NCBI GenBank assembly: GCA_941918925.1
Contig: OW799234.1
Span: forward strand, 12,243,001-12,307,000
Reading direction: 5' to 3'
Length of the DNA: 64,000 nt
Source: Phyto melanocephala
Lineage: Eukaryota; Arthropoda; Insecta; Diptera; Rhinophoridae
Shown one piece after another: positions 10,730-21,600 of the stretch. The notes beneath the pieces are model-generated. The model was given only the letters and a program-made list of their open reading frames with translations, had not been told where the DNA came from and searched no databases. How positions within the stretch are numbered: position 1 is the first letter of the stretch; each line of letters begins with the position of its first letter. A program made the position numbers and the translations under genes.

Positions 10730-11175
10730 CAGTGGCTCCATAATGTAGTCGGACAAGCATTAAAACTATATGAAAATTATTATTTATTTTAAAATTTTGT
10801 TTTTATATTATTAACATTTAAAGATTTATTTAAATTTGAATAAAAATATTTTTCCGTGTAAAGTAAAGTGTCAACAAAAGTCGTAGGACAGACAGACAAA
10901 CACATGTGTTAATTTTGAACACTATTCTAGGAATCACCGTTTTATTACTGTTGTTCTACGCCCACAAATTTAAGGAAGTTCGTTATCAAGGCATATTCAT
11001 ACAGGTATATGCAACGGCGAATTGATACAACAAAGCAACTTTTGAGGGGATGTTTTATATTAAGGCCAATTCGTATATCAGGGATGGAAAAGTTCTTATG
11101 ACATATTAAATATAATAAAATTTAATCAATAAAAGGATATAAATTTTTTAAACACATTATTAATGACGCGATACA

Positions 11176-12760
11176 TTGTTCGTTACATTGATTAAAATTT
11201 GTGAAAATGCCAAAACTAAAGTAAGAAAAATTAACGCAGAAACCTTTGAAGGTGGAAAACCGGTTCAAGAGATAAGTGATTTAGCTGGAAGACGAAGAGC
11301 GAATGTTCACGATTTAATTAAAATATTAAAAGAAACGAAATCAATGACAAAAAGGCCAATGACTGAAAGACCAAAGTTACTTACAAGCTAAGACGAACGA
11401 TGGAACGTCCAACAAGTGAAAAACAAATCCCAAAACTAGCTTTCCAGAATTGACAAGTGAAATGTCTCAACACATAGATAGAGATTATAGAGCAAAAACG
11501 TTAAAATAACTATAATGGTAGGGTCGCTCGTTAGAAGCCATATATCAATAGTGTGAAAAGAACTAAACGGATAAGTTTTAACCGAAGAATAAAGTATTAT
11601 TTACAGACGAAAGTAAATTTAATTTATTCAAATCGAACCGATTATCCTATGCATGGCGAAAGCCTAACGAAGAACTTAAAGAATCGCATGGCGGCGGAAG
11701 TGTTTTAGTTTGAGGAAACTTAAGGGTGTCTCACTAGGAATGCACATCTTTATTTTAAAATGAAGGAATGCATTCTTCAAATAAGTCCAGGTTTTTTTTT
11801 TAAATAGTTGTGATTTCTTTATGGGATTGCAAAGAAGCCATGTTCCGTTTAAGAATATAACGTCCGCCAAATGTCCTCCACGGCTTTGATAACAGACCAT
11901 TATTCTTTTTATGAAAGTTTCCATGACTTTTTCACAAAGATGTGGCTATACCTCAATATCGATGCTTTGGATTTCGGATTTCCAAGATTTCATTAAAAAA
12001 AAATAAATCCCACGGTGTTAAATCGCATGATCTTGGTGACCAAATTACCTAAAAAGACTCTTAATATAATTTGTTTTGAAAATCGTGGCTGTAACTAATG
12101 GATTGTTTCATGCACAGTAAGGCAGATGGTGCCGTCTTTCTGCATTCACATTTCGTTCAGATGCATGCCGTCTAATTGAGGTCACAAGAACTCCATTAAC
12201 ACATGTTACTGTAACGAATGCCGTTCACAGTCACTGCATTGTCGAGCTCATTTTTAAAGAAGAAGGACCAACCATGCAGCCTGACCAAAATCAATACCAG
12301 ACAGCTACTCGTTGTGGTTGGATTTGTTTATCATGGATGGCGTGAGGATTTTCCGAGCCACAAATTCGACAATTTTGTTTGAGACTATATCTAAGTGCCC
12401 ACATGTACTTGAAACGCCAGCACAGTTTCGGATAATTATTTTTTACCGGGCTTTTATGGTCCCATTTGAAAAACCACAGTGTAAATTACCGCATTTGAAC
12501 GCTATCGAAATTTTACTCGAACGATCAAGTTTAACGTGCTTATGCTATAGAGATCCCAATAAGAATTTCGAGCACGTTCGAATGTCGTAATTTCATCCCA
12601 GTTTAAGAATATTCAATTTCTAATAAAAATTATTTTGACAAGGCTTTAAAGGAAGAACGTCCGAAAATGGAGCCTTATTTTTGTAGAAACCTAGTGGAAT
12701 CAATAAAGAGAAGACTGGAAGCAGTTATCAAAGCCAAAGGCCTTCCTACTATGTATTGAA
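11176..12760 (+). pseudogene. Tc1-like transposase, interrupted
   Basis: The N-terminal part (11176-11391) reads as a paired-type helix-turn-helix with GGKPVQEISDLAGRRRANVH. Near 11600-11710 a catalytic-core piece, LFTDESKFNLFKSNRLSYAW, carries the first catalytic Asp (TDES). The frame then meets a stop at SVLV and foreign mariner sequence. The C-terminus LVESIKRRLEAVIKAKGLP resumes at about 12695-12755. The region with the second Asp and the Glu (DNAPxH, PDLNPIE) was not recognised. Non-functional. Confidence 0.75.
11730..12600 (-). pseudogene. mariner transposase relic inside the Tc1 element
   Basis: Minus-strand, multiply frameshifted. Recognisable pieces are VNGIRYSN (about 12225), an AVWYWFWSGCMVGPSFF-like block (about 12320-12260), and the C-terminal SRGGHLADVIF (about 11885), matching RSRGGHLADILF of the DD41D-type copy at 31369-34156. 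The exact ends cannot be fixed because no clear terminal repeat remains. Confidence 0.6.
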
Positions 12761-12857
12761 TATTATTACCAAGAGTATAAGTTTATTGTATTCCAAGTGT
12801 ACGACTACATTTTTGATGAGACCTTTTAGAAAATAATTGAATTTTGTTATTTATTTT

Positions 12858-12935
12858 ATGAGGTTAGGTTGGGTTAAAAAAGAGGGATATTAAAAGCCCA
12901 AACCCATAACAGGTATAACGTATGACCCGATTTCT
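12858..12935 (-). repeat. SINE tail fragment
   Basis: AGGTTAGGTTGGGTTAAAAA followed by AAAGCCCAAACCCATAACAG matches the 3' half of the SINE at 16009-16229, without its tRNA-related head. A reverse-orientation copy is at 34728-34840. Confidence 0.65.
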
Positions 12936-13127
12936 TTTTATATGTCGACTAGATCAAGAACCCAGTCCCTTGAATGTAATTCCTTAGAGAATTCCAATTC
13001 AAATTGCTTAGGTTTTGCAAATTCGGCATATTTTCCACACTCTAATCCAACGTCTAATCCCAAACGCAGGACATTGATAAAAAATGAATTCCAAACACCA
13101 ACATTTCTTTGGTGTTATTGAGAAAAA

Positions 13128-14308
13128 GGCCGACTTCCTAAACGAAAGTTGCAACGCATATTTACAATGCATACACTTCGTAAACGCATATGTAAACTTT
13201 CTAGCAATGTCCAATGTTCCTAATCGTTTGGCAACTCATTTTACTAAGTATCAGCTGTCAAAATCGCGCATCATTTTTATTTTGTACTAGCCAAACCCGG
13301 CGCGCGTTGCTACGCCCCTTAAAGAATCGAAATGCATTCTGAATTTTAATTGAATATCAAGTGCAAAAACCTAAAAATTGTAATCTTTTGTATGGGCGTG
13401 GCATTGCCCACTTTTCTAATCACGAAATTGTAAAGTCATAACAGCTCAATATGTGTGCAAAGTTTCAGAAGAATCGGTCCAGTTCAAGTACCTCAAAATG
13501 ATACCTTTTTTTTATGGGCGTGGCACTGACCACTTTTCTAATCACGAAATTGTAAAGTCATAACAGCTCAATATGTGTGCAAAGTTTCAGAATAATCGGT
13601 CCAGTGCAAGTACCTCAAAATGATATCTTTTTTTTTATGGGCGTGGCCCCGCCCACTTTTTTAATCACGAAATTATAAAGTCATGACCGCTTAATATGTG
13701 TGCAGAGTTTTAGAAAAATCGGTCCAGTGCAAGTACCTCAAAATTAAAACTTTTTTAGGGGCGTGGCCCCGCCCACTTTTCTTATCACGAAATTATTTAG
13801 TCATGAGAGCTCGATATGTGTGCAAAGTTTCAGAAAAATCGGTCAAGTGCAAGTAGCTTAAACTGATAATTAATTTTTTATGGGCGTGGCCCCGCCCACT
13901 TTTTTCACCCATAAACACTCCCTGGAATGTGTACAACAACTTGCCAAAGTTTGAGTCCGATCGGTTTTACAGTTTCAGAGTCTATAGCTAACACACACAC
14001 ACACAGAGTTTCACTTTTATATATATAGATGCAAACATTTGAGCTGCAATGGCTGAGTTAGTATTTTCTTTGTTTATTTTTAAAAAATTCTTTATAATTG
14101 ATAGAGTTTATTTAAATCACAGACTAATAATTTAAATAATTAAACACTTTATATTGCAGAGACAAAAAGTGGATCCATGAGCGTTCCTAAATGCCGATAA
14201 AATGCAAAAAAAAATCTCTGCAACGCAAGGTTGCACTTAAGACATGTTTAGCATTGCATACACATTTTTTTAAATTATGAATTGCAACTTGCGTTTAGGA
14301 AGTCGGCC
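13128..14308. mobile_element. Inverted-repeat element hosting a Helitron
   Basis: GGCCGACTTCCTAAACG at 13128 is matched in inverted orientation by CGTTTAGGAAGTCGGCC ending at 14308, and similarity continues inward through an AAGTTGCAA block. With the 743-bp Helitron removed the element is about 440 bp and non-coding, i.e. MITE-like. AAA flanks both ends but cannot be called a target duplication with confidence. Confidence 0.65.
13287..14029 (-). mobile_element. Non-autonomous Helitron
   Basis: On the minus strand it starts TCTATATATATAAAAGTG and ends GGCGCGCG..CCGGGTTTGGCTAG, with a GC-rich hairpin just before CTAG. It sits between A and T with no target duplication, the Helitron signature. 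The interior has several ~115-bp units, each with GTGGGCGGGGCCACGCCC and TTTCTGAAACTTTGCACACA-like blocks. It has no Rep/helicase gene, so it would have moved in trans. Other copies: 23122-23620, 32511-34122, 58084-58840. Confidence 0.9.
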
Positions 14309-14419
14309 AAACTCAACCACATCCTTTACTATTGTGAAACCATCATCTTTTGATTCTCTACTAAACATTTTAGATCTTTATAATTTCGATGATTGTCCGA
14401 CTTCTTCATGGAGCCACTG

Positions 14420-14812
14420 TAAACATAGTTTAAGCTTAATGTTTTAGAGTAAACTTGTATTTAAATATTTTTTGCTTTTCTGCTCTGACTTGTGTTTTGT
14501 TTCACGTTTTTCCTTTTAATGGAAAACGGCCTGAAAAGGCGAATATCAGGTTGGCTGGCAGTTATAAAAGCAATTGCCGACTGTCTGCTAGAGTTAAAGA
14601 AATCGCGTAATTCAAAGGTGATGTAACAATAAAAAAAAATTTTTTGCAAAAGGACACCAATTGTTTTATACAAAAAAGTGAGTGTGAAATAAAAAGTGGA
14701 TGAAATCAAATAAAATAAAAAATAATTTAAAGGATTTAATTTAATTTTAACAAAATAAAACATTTTGTTTTTTTTTTATTAAACAATTGTTTAATTTACA
14801 ACCCCCATAGTA
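14420..14812. other. Spacer, no gene seen
   Basis: AT-rich DNA between the Tc1-like and mariner elements. The 100-codon minus-strand frame here is rich in Phe, Tyr, Leu and Ile from A/T runs and has no recognisable motif. Confidence 0.4.
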
Positions 14813-15482
14813 CGGGGTGGTCCAACCAAAACGCACGATATTAATTGTGAATAAAATAAAAAGTTTTCGTAGAATTATTTTAATATTTTTTTTATAAGGA
14901 TCTATGATGTGAAACAAAATATTGGAAAAAAGGACGCTATGGCTTCAGTGGTATACTTGTTTATATTTTCAATGACACTGGGACATATTTAAGGTTCAAT
15001 GCCGTTAATGTTGCGAATTATTTCATCCTTACTTAGCTTATTGACGTACACTTTTTCTTTTAAATATCGCCAAGGAAAGAAGTCCAACGGTGTCAAATAA
15101 CATGATCGTGGCGGCCAATTAACATCTCCATGAAGTGGGATAACACGGCCATTGAATTTCTCTCGCTGGCTGCGTGCCAACTGGCACTATCCTGTTGGAA
15201 CCACACATATCGTCCAGTTCTATATTTCCTTATTTCTGGCCACAAGAAGTCCGTCTCTATAGCAAACACACTTCACGGTAACTGCTTGGCGCACCTCATT
15301 TTCGAAGAAATACGGCTCTAAAACGCCGCCAGCTCGTAAACCGCACCAAACAGAGACTCTTTATGGATGCATTGGCTTTTCAACAAATTACTTGTGGCTT
15401 CTCATTAGCCCAAATGCTTTATAACGAATCCATTGACGTGTGAAAATGTGCCTCGTCGCTGAAGAAGTTTTTTTTGGTGTAA

Positions 15483-15803
15483 AGTCACCATTCTGTTACA
15501 CCTACCTTCAGTTAGTTGGACCTTGTAAGCGTGTAAATTCAAACCTTTATTGAAAATTTGCATCAGTGACGTTCGTGAGATGTTCAATTGTTCGGCATGA
15601 CGACGAGTCGAGGTTGACGACTGTTCTGCCACACTATCGCAAGAGTCACCATTCTGTTACACCTACCTTCAGTTAATTGGACCTTGTAAGCGTGTAAATT
15701 CAAACCTTTATTGAAAATTTGTATCAGTGATGTTCGTGAGATGTTCAATTGTTCGGCATGACGACGAGTCAAGGTTGATGACTGTTCTGACACACTATCG
15801 CAA
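15483..15803. repeat. ~160-bp tandem duplication in mariner ORF
   Basis: The segment GTCACCATTCTGTTACACCT through CACACTATCGCAAG occurs twice, near 15483-15644 and 15645-15803, with a handful of differences. It repeats the transposase stretch from STLTRRHAEQLNISRTSL to AYKVQLTEGRCNRMVTL. The differences between copies imply the duplication is not recent. Confidence 0.85.
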
Positions 15804-16008
15804 GCAACAGCAATGTCTACCGCAGAACAAACTGGGCGAGCATGAACAGGTGTTTTCACATTTCCTACAGACCCGATTTGCTAATATTTGCAAAATTCTT
15901 TCGATTGTAGACACGTTTGGTTGATTAGGCTGACCAAAAAAAATATATAAAGTGCACGGAATGTCTTTTGATTTGAACGCCAATTTTTGTAAAAGGCTTT
16001 AACGATCT

Positions 16009-16229
16009 TGGGTTACGTTAGGTTGGGTTAAAAAGGAGAGGCAGTAAAAGCCCAAACCCACGACAGGTATACACTTCTGGCCAATTGGCATGTTGTGCGC
16101 TCCATATTAATAGAATAGTTAGAATAAAAAGAGAATAGAAGAGAAAGAGAAGCAGATTAGTCCAAAGTCTCTGGCGGGAATCGAACCCGCAACCCCCAAA
16201 CTAACAGACCAGCACACTACTGATTAGTC
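16009..16229 (-). mobile_element. tRNA-derived SINE with 9-bp target duplication
   Basis: On the minus strand the head reads ACTAATCAGTAGTGTGCTGG, an A-box-like region, followed by a B box (GGTTCGATTCCCGCC), then a C/T-rich stretch and the tail ending AACCTAACGTAACCCA. TAACGATCT flanks it on both sides (16000-16008 and 16230-16238). The head matches the SINE at 40983-41190, but the tail differs and is shared with 12858-12935 and 34728-34840, so heads and tails have been exchanged among families. Confidence 0.85.
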
Positions 16230-16383
16230 TAACGATCTCAATGCGCTGCTTAATTGTGTACCTCTCCGTGGTTGAATTTGTCAAATACTGAAGCAAAGAA
16301 ATGTTAAAAGAGGTTGGAAAAAAAAACTTGACGTTCGGGTATGACATACAATTAACAACGTGCATTATGGTTGGACCACCCTT

Positions 16384-17041
16384 TATTTTGTGGCGTCTAT
16401 TAAAATGTAGTTTTGGTTTATTTGGTTTATTTACTTGTGAACAAAATTTCTGATGTAATGGTCGTATGTTGATATTAAAAGTCAAATAAATAAAAAATCA
16501 GGGAATTTTAAAGTTGACAAAATCATACTTTTGCAGAGTTACAAAAAGTATTTTGTTGTCTTAAAATACTGATAAACATTTGAATCAAAAATTAAAATAA
16601 ATTTATTATTTTTTATTTTGGGAGCAAAAAAATTAGAAAAAATATAATTTTTCAATTCTGCAAAAAAATGCAGTTCCCATCCCTGCAAGAATGCATTATA
16701 AAGCTCTAAACACATTTAAAATGAAGTTGTATTGTTATACAAAATGTTTTAATGGAAATCACCAACAACAAGCACACAACTCTGTAAACAAATACAAAAA
16801 TAATGCGAATCGTACATTGCAACGGTGGTTATGAATTGAATTCATGTGTTACTTCAAGTGCTGTTGATAGCTGCAAGCGTTACGTTACGTATTGTGTATA
16901 TCAAAATGTATAGAAATGTTTAATGTTATAAAAAGTAAATTTTTTAAAGGGATTAATAAAAATAAATTATTTTTTAGGCAAGAAATGCTGTACATACAAC
17001 CAATAATGTGATCTTTAAAAATATTGTTTCTTTTTATGCAG
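16384..17041. other. Spacer with dispersed-repeat sequence
   Basis: The stretch 16730-16840 (TTGTTATACAAA..CCAACAACAAGCA..TACAAAAATA..GTACATTGCAAC) is homologous to 37370-37480, and the preceding TTCTGCAAAAA..CCATCCCTG block resembles 35105-35165, so this is a dispersed repeat. At 17027-17041 a TTTCTTTTTATGCAG splice acceptor leads into the 5' UTR of gene 2. Its upstream exon was not located. Confidence 0.5.
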
Positions 17042-17063
17042 GTGCCTGACTTATTACTGAACT

Positions 17064-17852
17064 ATGTACATCAGAAAATGTATTTGTCAATGGCTTTTAC
17101 TTTCATTGCTAGCACCGAATCTTATTACATGTAAACCAGTTTCGAATCCAGAAATTGCCACCAAGACAGGCAATGCAAATACTCACCAAACACTACAGCA
17201 GCAACAGCACTCTAACAACAATCAAGATTCGCAGTTAAATTCCTTAAACGTTTATGCTTCAAACTATGATGTCATATCAAGCAGACAAAATGCGAACAAT
17301 AATTTTAAACCATCTTACAAGCTGCCAGATATGGAGACAAATTTTACGCCCATCCACAATAGTAATAGTATAGCACCTGAATTTGCCTCCTCAGTGTCCG
17401 CCTCACCAACGCCAGTATTAATGCAATACCTGCCACAAACAATAAATGAAGGTGGTATTCAATATCTTCAGCTAGTACCAACAAGACCTTTAATGGTACC
17501 TATAGGTCCCTATTTAGCTGGCAATACTGGCATGCAGTCTATGGCATATCATCAACATTTGACACCTAACAATAACATTGACTATACCGCTAGACCACTT
17601 TTATCGGCCTTACCCGTCAATATGCCACCGCCTGCGCCCACTGCTCTAGTAGATGTGCCGACTGCACCGCTACCATCTTATGGCATACAATCGTATGCCG
17701 GACATATATCGCCGTACAAACAAAATCATCGCATAAATAGGGAAACAAAAGATAAACAGTTATTGGGACCGCTAACTCTAAATCTAAATGAATATATGCC
17801 ACCAACAAATAGTCAAGCGCAGAATACATACAATATTCGAGGCAGGCCCTAA
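17064..17852 (+). CDS. Secreted Asn/Gln/Pro-rich protein
   Basis: A frame of 262 residues. The ATG at 17064 is the start because an in-frame TGA lies two codons upstream and a splice acceptor (ATGCAG, ending 17041) just before that marks a spliced 5' UTR. Residues 1-23 form a signal peptide (basic n-region MYIRK, hydrophobic WLLLSLLAPNLIT). The mature protein has a Gln/Asn-rich low-complexity segment (about 38-58), an ordered-looking segment VLMQYLPQTINEGGIQYLQL followed by PTRPLMVPIGPYL (about 118-150), Pro-rich stretches (LPVNMPPPAP), and a dibasic INRETKDK region. No Cys-rich or enzymatic domain is seen. The conserved-looking YLQLVPTRPL block suggests a real insect-specific secreted family that I cannot name. 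AATAAA follows at 17915. Confidence 0.8.
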   Translation: MYIRKCICQWLLLSLLAPNLITCKPVSNPEIATKTGNANTHQTLQQQQHSNNNQDSQLNSLNVYASNYDVISSRQNANNNFKPSYKLPDMETNFTPIHNSNSIAPEFASSVSASPTPVLMQYLPQTINEGGIQYLQLVPTRPLMVPIGPYLAGNTGMQSMAYHQHLTPNNNIDYTARPLLSALPVNMPPPAPTALVDVPTAPLPSYGIQSYAGHISPYKQNHRINRETKDKQLLGPLTLNLNEYMPPTNSQAQNTYNIRGRP

Positions 17853-18495
17853 AAATTTAATTATTTTTATAAAGAAAAAAAAAATAGATTTTACTAATAT
17901 CACTTATGTATACTAATAAAGGTGCTAAAAGACATATTTAATTATAATAAAAACATATACACACATAAGAAATTAAATAAAATAAAAGCTTTAAAACAAA
18001 ATCTTTGAATTTTTTAATTAATACTGAAAAGATTTTATAGTTTGAAACTACATATCAGGCTATTCTCCTTTAAAACTGAAAAAAATTCAAAATTTATTAC
18101 CACAAAACACACATAAACATGGTTTCCCATGTCTACGTATGTATATAAATGGTGTCCCCAAAATAAACGATAGATATGAATTTGGCAGTAGTGGCAACCT
18201 TAAGAACCGTAAAGAAAGTTGAACAACTAAGAAGTTAGGGTAAGCAAAGAAAAGCAGTAATATAGAGAATAACAGGTTATCAAAGCTTAAAATTGGTGAA
18301 GAAGAATTTGCCTTGATTTACGCCTTGAAATTTGAGAAATTAAATTTTTTGTATTAATTGCACTTGTAAACGCATTTATTTTTCTTAGTAGCTGAAAATA
18401 AAAATATTCTTTTTTCTATTTGAACCCACCCAATATGTGTGGAATCTATTATTGAGACCGGCCACAATTTGTGGATGATATTACCGAATTGAACA
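17853..18495. other. Gene 2 3' UTR and intergenic spacer
   Basis: Polyadenylation signals at 17915 and about 17973-17983 end gene 2. The remainder to the gene 3 promoter is AT-rich without recognisable elements. Confidence 0.5.
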
Positions 18496-18530
18496 TATAA
18501 AATAAACTACTTTGTTTGTAAGTCAAACAT
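18496..18530 (+). promoter_or_regulatory. Gene 3 core promoter
   Basis: TATAAAAT at 18496-18503 is followed 27-30 bases later by TCAAAC (18523-18528), a fair initiator. The resulting 5' UTR of about 150 bases leads to an ATG placed directly on a donor site (ATG|GTGAGT, 18678-18686). Confidence 0.6.
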
Positions 18531-18677
18531 TCGGTTTTAACTGCAGACATTAACAGACATCTACATAAATATTTAAAAGTGGCATTTAGAAGAGCATCTA
18601 GAATAAACTATTGCATTTCTTACATCAATGCAAGAAAAAGGACATTTTTAAATAAAACTTTAAATAACAACTACAAG

Positions 18678-21600
18678 ATGGTGAGTTTAAAGGAAAATTT
18701 TTCTAACAAAATATTTTAATTTATGCAAGTATATCGCTAATGGTTTCATATTTATAATATAAAATGAATTTATATGTTCGTAGCCACAAATAAAGCACAA
18801 GCTGTGTACGTTTTCTTAAATATTAGTTCAATTAAAAAAAAAATTAAATTAAACATGATGATCAAAAAGTGAATGTTGTTGGTTGAGTTTTAAATTCACA
18901 TGACATTCGTACATTAAATATAACGGCATTAAAAGGATAAAAAAAAACGCTACGTCATTATATATGTATGTGTGGATGTATGTACATATATACGAGTTTA
19001 AACATTTTCTTATTCTTCTAAATTTTGCGTAATAGAAAACATAGGGGCATATTCATAGTCATCAAAAAAGTCGACTTTAACAGTACTTAAGTCAATTTCT
19101 TAAAAAAGTCTACTCTAAGTCATTCATAGACAACTTAAAGTTGGTTTTTGACATTAAAGTCGGCTCTAAATTTAAAACCAGCTGAACCTGTTGTTAACTC
19201 TATTTACAATAACATCAGCTGTTCATTGTAAAGTTAAAAGATGTGTTGAAAATTTAAAAAATGCCAAGATTTCAAGATATTGAAAGAGATTTTTCAATAA
19301 CTGGTGATTGTGAGGGTGATTTTTGTGTAAGGAAGCCTAAAAATTACAAAAATAGATTTAATCCCTTCGACCTAAGCGATGAAGATTTTTATTCCCGCCA
19401 CAGATTTGACAAAATTACAACTCGTAAGATGAAAGCATCGTTTCCCTTATAGCTTTCCACGAATTTTTTTTCTGTATTAATGAAATATCATTTCCTCTGT
19501 TTTCTACCACATCCAAGTGTGCGTTTACATACTCCCAGAGGCATTCTTTCTCAGAAGCACTCCAATTTGCATCTCTTGGCTTCTTCAGTTTCTGAAAGTA
19601 AAACATTTATTAAATGCCAAACTAAAAATATGTATATCACACATATGTACATGTGTATGTACATACATAAATATGTTATTGAGACTTACCATTTCTGTTT
19701 TTTCCATTATTTTAATAAATTTTGATTTTATACATAGATGTAAAACGTTTTAAAATTTTTATTTTTTATTGTTTGCTTCAACAAAAGTAAACAAAAGAAA
19801 AGCAGCTGATCAAGTTGCCATTTTTTATTTTTTTAAAAGAAATTGTATGCCAGAGTTAAGCAAATAAGAGTTGACACCCATTTAAAGCCAGCTCAACTTA
19901 AAGTATACTCTTTTTTTGACTATGAATACCAAAAAGATAGTAAAAGCTTTTAACTTAAAGATTAACTCTAGTAAGAGCCGACTTTAGTTTGCGACTATGA
20001 ATACAAGCCATAATCTTTATTGTGATTGTATTGTGTTTAAATAACAGACAAGTTAATGCACATGTCAGTATGTCGATTTAAAAGTTTATTTTTATACCCG
20101 CCACCAAAAAAATGGTGGGGGTATATTCATTTTGTCATTCCGTTTGTAACACATCGAAATATCCATTTTAGACCCCATAAAGTATATATATTCTGAATCA
20201 GGGTTTGATTTGATGACGATCTAGATGTGTCCGTCCGTCTATCTGTCTGTTGAAAGCACGATAGAGGTCGTACCGAAAAAGCTAGGAACATTTCTCATAC
20301 ACAAGGTTTGTTTGGTATTGAAAATGGGCTAAATCGGAATATTAAGAAGAGAGTTATAGCTCGTAATGCAAGAGTAGGTAAAAAAAAACCATGTCCTTCC
20401 AACATCGAATAAAACTCGATTGTGTCCAAACGCATTAACGTAGAGCCATGAAATTTCGAATATATATTTCCTGAGTAAAAACAATATATTTCCCTTAAAA
20501 TTTATTAGGAAAGGAGTTTAAAACTTAAAACCTAATAAAACTGACAAAAATATATGTACGACTATGAAATTTCGCAAACATTGTTTTTTGGTAAAAGGCT
20601 TTATTCCGACGGAAGATAAATGTGACACGCCTACTTTTACGCCCAACTCCCATATAACGTTTCATCTCAAATTTATATAATTTTTCTATGAATAAAGATT
20701 TTGGAAGAATAAAGGACTCTATATTAAAATATCTGAGTTGAATTTATTAACAAAAACTACTTTCGACACGCCTACCATAACGCCCACTTTTCACGTTATC
20801 TACTGTTAAAGAAATATAAAAGCTAATGAAACCGACAGAATTAGAGGTGTGATGAAATTGGCTACAGATATCCTTCTAGTCAATGTCATTGTTATGCCAG
20901 AAAATTTTGGTGACACGCCCACTTAAGCACCTACCTTTCGTATAACGCTTTATCTTAAATTCATATAATTTCTTTATGAATAAAAATTTTGGAAGAATAA
21001 ATGACTCTACATTGAAATATCTGAGTTTAGTTTATTAGCAGAAACTATTTCGACACGCCCACTTTAATGCCCACTTTCATTGCAAAACTAAATTTACGAA
21101 AACATTTTACTAGCATATCGAAGTTATACTAAGAACGTGATACATATTTTGGTATAAAGAGATTACCCAGCAAAAATTTCTGCATACCCGGAAGCAGGTT
21201 CGTAAGGAAGCGCTTTATATGATGAGTTTTCAATGTCATATTGTATGGCAAAACTTGTAATGCCCCAGTACTGTTTCAACATTAATGACCTCGGGCCCAA
21301 TGCTCATTCTGTAAAACTGTAAAACAAAAGCTTTTTGTAAGTCATATCGTATGATGCCACCATACCTTTTACTGTACAAAAACTTTTCATTTCACAGTTT
21401 CACATAACGATAATTGAACCCCTGAATACCTTTAATATTTATGTTCAACACTTTTGTTGCATATTAATTACAAAACTTATTTCTAATACGATGCATTCTT
21501 TATTACAGCGTAAATTTTCAAACGCCTATTTAGCCTTCATAACGCTAATTATCTATTTTGGGATTATTAAGGCAACACTTCATATAAACAACAACAACAA

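Larger units (their letters stand above)
10730..14419. mobile_element. Tc1-like element with nested insertions
   Basis: The left end CAGTGGCTCCATAATGTAGT and the inverted right end ACTTCTTCATGGAGCCACTG bound 3,690 bp flanked by TA (10728-10729 and 14420-14421). A Tc1-type transposase lies on the + strand in two pieces. It has grown from a usual 1.6 kb or so by insertions: a mariner relic (about 11730-12600), a SINE-tail fragment (12858-12935), an inverted-repeat element (13128-14308) and a Helitron inside the latter (13287-14029). Confidence 0.85.
14813..16383 (-). mobile_element. mariner element, DD41D type, degenerate
   Basis: Terminal repeats GGGGTGGTCCAACCA (left) and TGGTTGGACCACCC (right) bound about 1.57 kb, with TA at 14811-14812 and 16384-16385. 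The minus strand encodes a broken transposase: KTPVHAR then STLTRRHAEQLNISRTSL (about 15850-15740), LNLHAYKVQLTE, and a C-terminal half with KFNGRVIP..VNWPPRSCYLTPLDFF (about 15160-15090) and KDEIIRNINGIEP. The central catalytic region is largely missing or scrambled. A 160-bp segment is duplicated (15483-15803) and a SINE is inserted (16009-16229). Confidence 0.85.
19044..20009. mobile_element. PIF/Harbinger-like element, internally deleted
   Basis: Inverted ends GGGGCATATTCATAGTC and GACTATGAATACAAGCC bound 966 bp, with ATA on each side (19041-19043 and 20010-20012). Just inside both ends are several copies of an AAAGTCGRCT(C/T)TAA-like motif, probable transposase or Myb binding sites. It carries the beginnings of two convergent genes: transposase on + (19261) and a Myb/SANT-like protein on - (19707). 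Both are cut at a central deletion near 19415-19452. Confidence 0.85.

Noticed and set aside
13380..13900. Regularly spaced repeats resembling a CRISPR array
   Set aside because: These are ~115-bp internal units of a Helitron in a eukaryotic genome, with no short repeat-spacer structure.
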